A program made the position numbers and the translations under genes. This document shows, piece after piece, positions 6,648 through 7,020 of a stretch of 7,020 nucleotides of DNA; within the stretch, counting starts at the first letter, position 1; the number at the start of each line of letters is the position of its first letter. A model generated the notes under the pieces. That model saw nothing but the letters and a program-made list of their open reading frames with translations, ran no database searches and was not told where the DNA came from. Origin of the DNA: an uncultured Ruminococcus sp. (GTDB lineage Bacteria; Bacillota; Clostridia; Oscillospirales; Acutalibacteraceae); assembly GCA_902773155.1 (NCBI GenBank), contig CACYDK010000161.1:1-7020 (forward strand). The letters run 5' to 3'.

Positions 6648-7020
6648 TCAAACAATTTGCATATCCGGCGGAAGAGGCGTCTTAAGGTATATTTTTTTGT
6701 TAGTAACAGGATGAATAAAAGCGGCTTCGGCGCAATGGAGAGCCTGCCGTCTAATAAAACTGAGGCTTCCGCCGTAGAGATCGTCTCCGGCAAGAGGATG
6801 TCCCACGCTTGCCATATGGCACCGAATCTGATGTGTTCGTCCGGTATCCAGGGTTATTCTCAGCAAGGTATGAGCGCCGTTTGTTTTTAAAGACTCATAA
6901 TTAGTAATCGCAGGTTTCCCGTCGAGGGATACCGTACGTACGATTTTACTATTATCAGATAATCTGATGGGCGTGTCGATGGTTCCTCTTCCCTCGAGTT
7001 TCCCCTCGCACACCGCATAG
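6648..7020 (-). CDS. RluA-family pseudouridine synthase, C-terminal part (5' end outside window)
   Basis: RluA-type enzymes isomerise specific uridines in 23S rRNA or tRNA to pseudouridine. The frame is open to the right edge, so 123 C-terminal residues are seen. The diagnostic block LDTGRTHQIRCHMASVGHPL followed by AGDDLYGG is intact. Before it lie GTIDTPIRL and the GKPAITNYE strand, both typical of the RluC/RluD/RluA fold. The C-terminal HPVTNKKIYLKTPLPPDM is also typical (the FxHP...P.P pattern). The catalytic Asp motif (HRLD) and any S4 domain would be upstream, outside the window. Which RNA position it modifies cannot be told. It ends 59 nt before the DUF3343 start, with no hairpin terminator between, so co-transcription is possible. 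Confidence 0.93.
   Translation of the reverse strand, partial: YAVCEGKLEGRGTIDTPIRLSDNSKIVRTVSLDGKPAITNYESLKTNGAHTLLRITLDTGRTHQIRCHMASVGHPLAGDDLYGGSLSFIRRQALHCAEAAFIHPVTNKKIYLKTPLPPDMQIV

Noticed and set aside
6589..6651. 21-residue N-terminal extension of the DUF3343 protein from the TTG at 6651
   Set aside because: It overlaps the RluA-like stop codon, lacks a good ribosome site and goes beyond the usual family start; the ATG at 6588 has GAGGTG upstream.
3028..7020. Defence system, mobile element or biosynthetic cluster in the minus-strand block
   Set aside because: All genes match core families with uniform composition; no transposase, integrase, toxin-antitoxin, nuclease or repeat array was seen.

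Overview
The window looks like chromosomal core DNA of a low-to-moderate GC Gram-positive anaerobe, most likely a member of the Clostridia (Ruminococcaceae/Oscillospirales-like). This is an inference from the gene set (formate-THF ligase, CdaA/CdaR, a class V desulfurase paired with a DUF3343 protein), the strong AGGAGG-type ribosome binding sites, and the sigma-A-like promoters. I see no rRNA, tRNA, CRISPR array, insertion sequence or phage gene.

Layout. At the left edge (1-1583, minus strand) is fhs, formate--tetrahydrofolate ligase, lacking only its last ~30 codons. A 145-bp divergent intergenic region (1584-1728) holds a candidate fhs promoter and a near-consensus promoter for a plus-strand SEDS-family (FtsW/RodA/SpoVE) peptidoglycan glycosyltransferase (1729-2898). 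That gene starts at a TTG codon. A 13-bp perfect hairpin terminator (2954-3000) separates it from the convergent block.

The rest of the window (3028-7020) is on the minus strand. In transcription order it holds: the 3' part of an RluA-family 23S rRNA/tRNA pseudouridine synthase (enters from the right edge), a 77-aa DUF3343 (putative Se/S carrier-like) protein, a cysteine desulfurase-family PLP enzyme overlapping it by 14 nt, and then cdaA (membrane diadenylate cyclase) and cdaR (YbbR-domain regulator), which overlap by 11 nt. cdaA-cdaR has its own promoter immediately after the desulfurase stop codon.

How the genes fit together. CdaA makes c-di-AMP at the membrane and CdaR is its extracytoplasmic regulator. 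c-di-AMP controls osmotic and cell-wall homeostasis, so a SEDS wall polymerase converging on this pair is thematically related but separately transcribed. The DUF3343 and desulfurase genes form a translationally coupled sulfur or selenium handling pair. fhs supplies 10-formyl-THF for one-carbon metabolism.

The window is mostly housekeeping and I find no clear undescribed system. The most interesting local signal is a 9-bp perfect inverted repeat (extendable with wobble pairs) around the cdaA -10 box. One arm contains the cdaA Shine-Dalgarno and the other the matching anti-Shine-Dalgarno. In read-through RNA from the upstream genes the cdaA ribosome site would be sequestered, while RNA from the cdaA promoter would lack the blocking arm.
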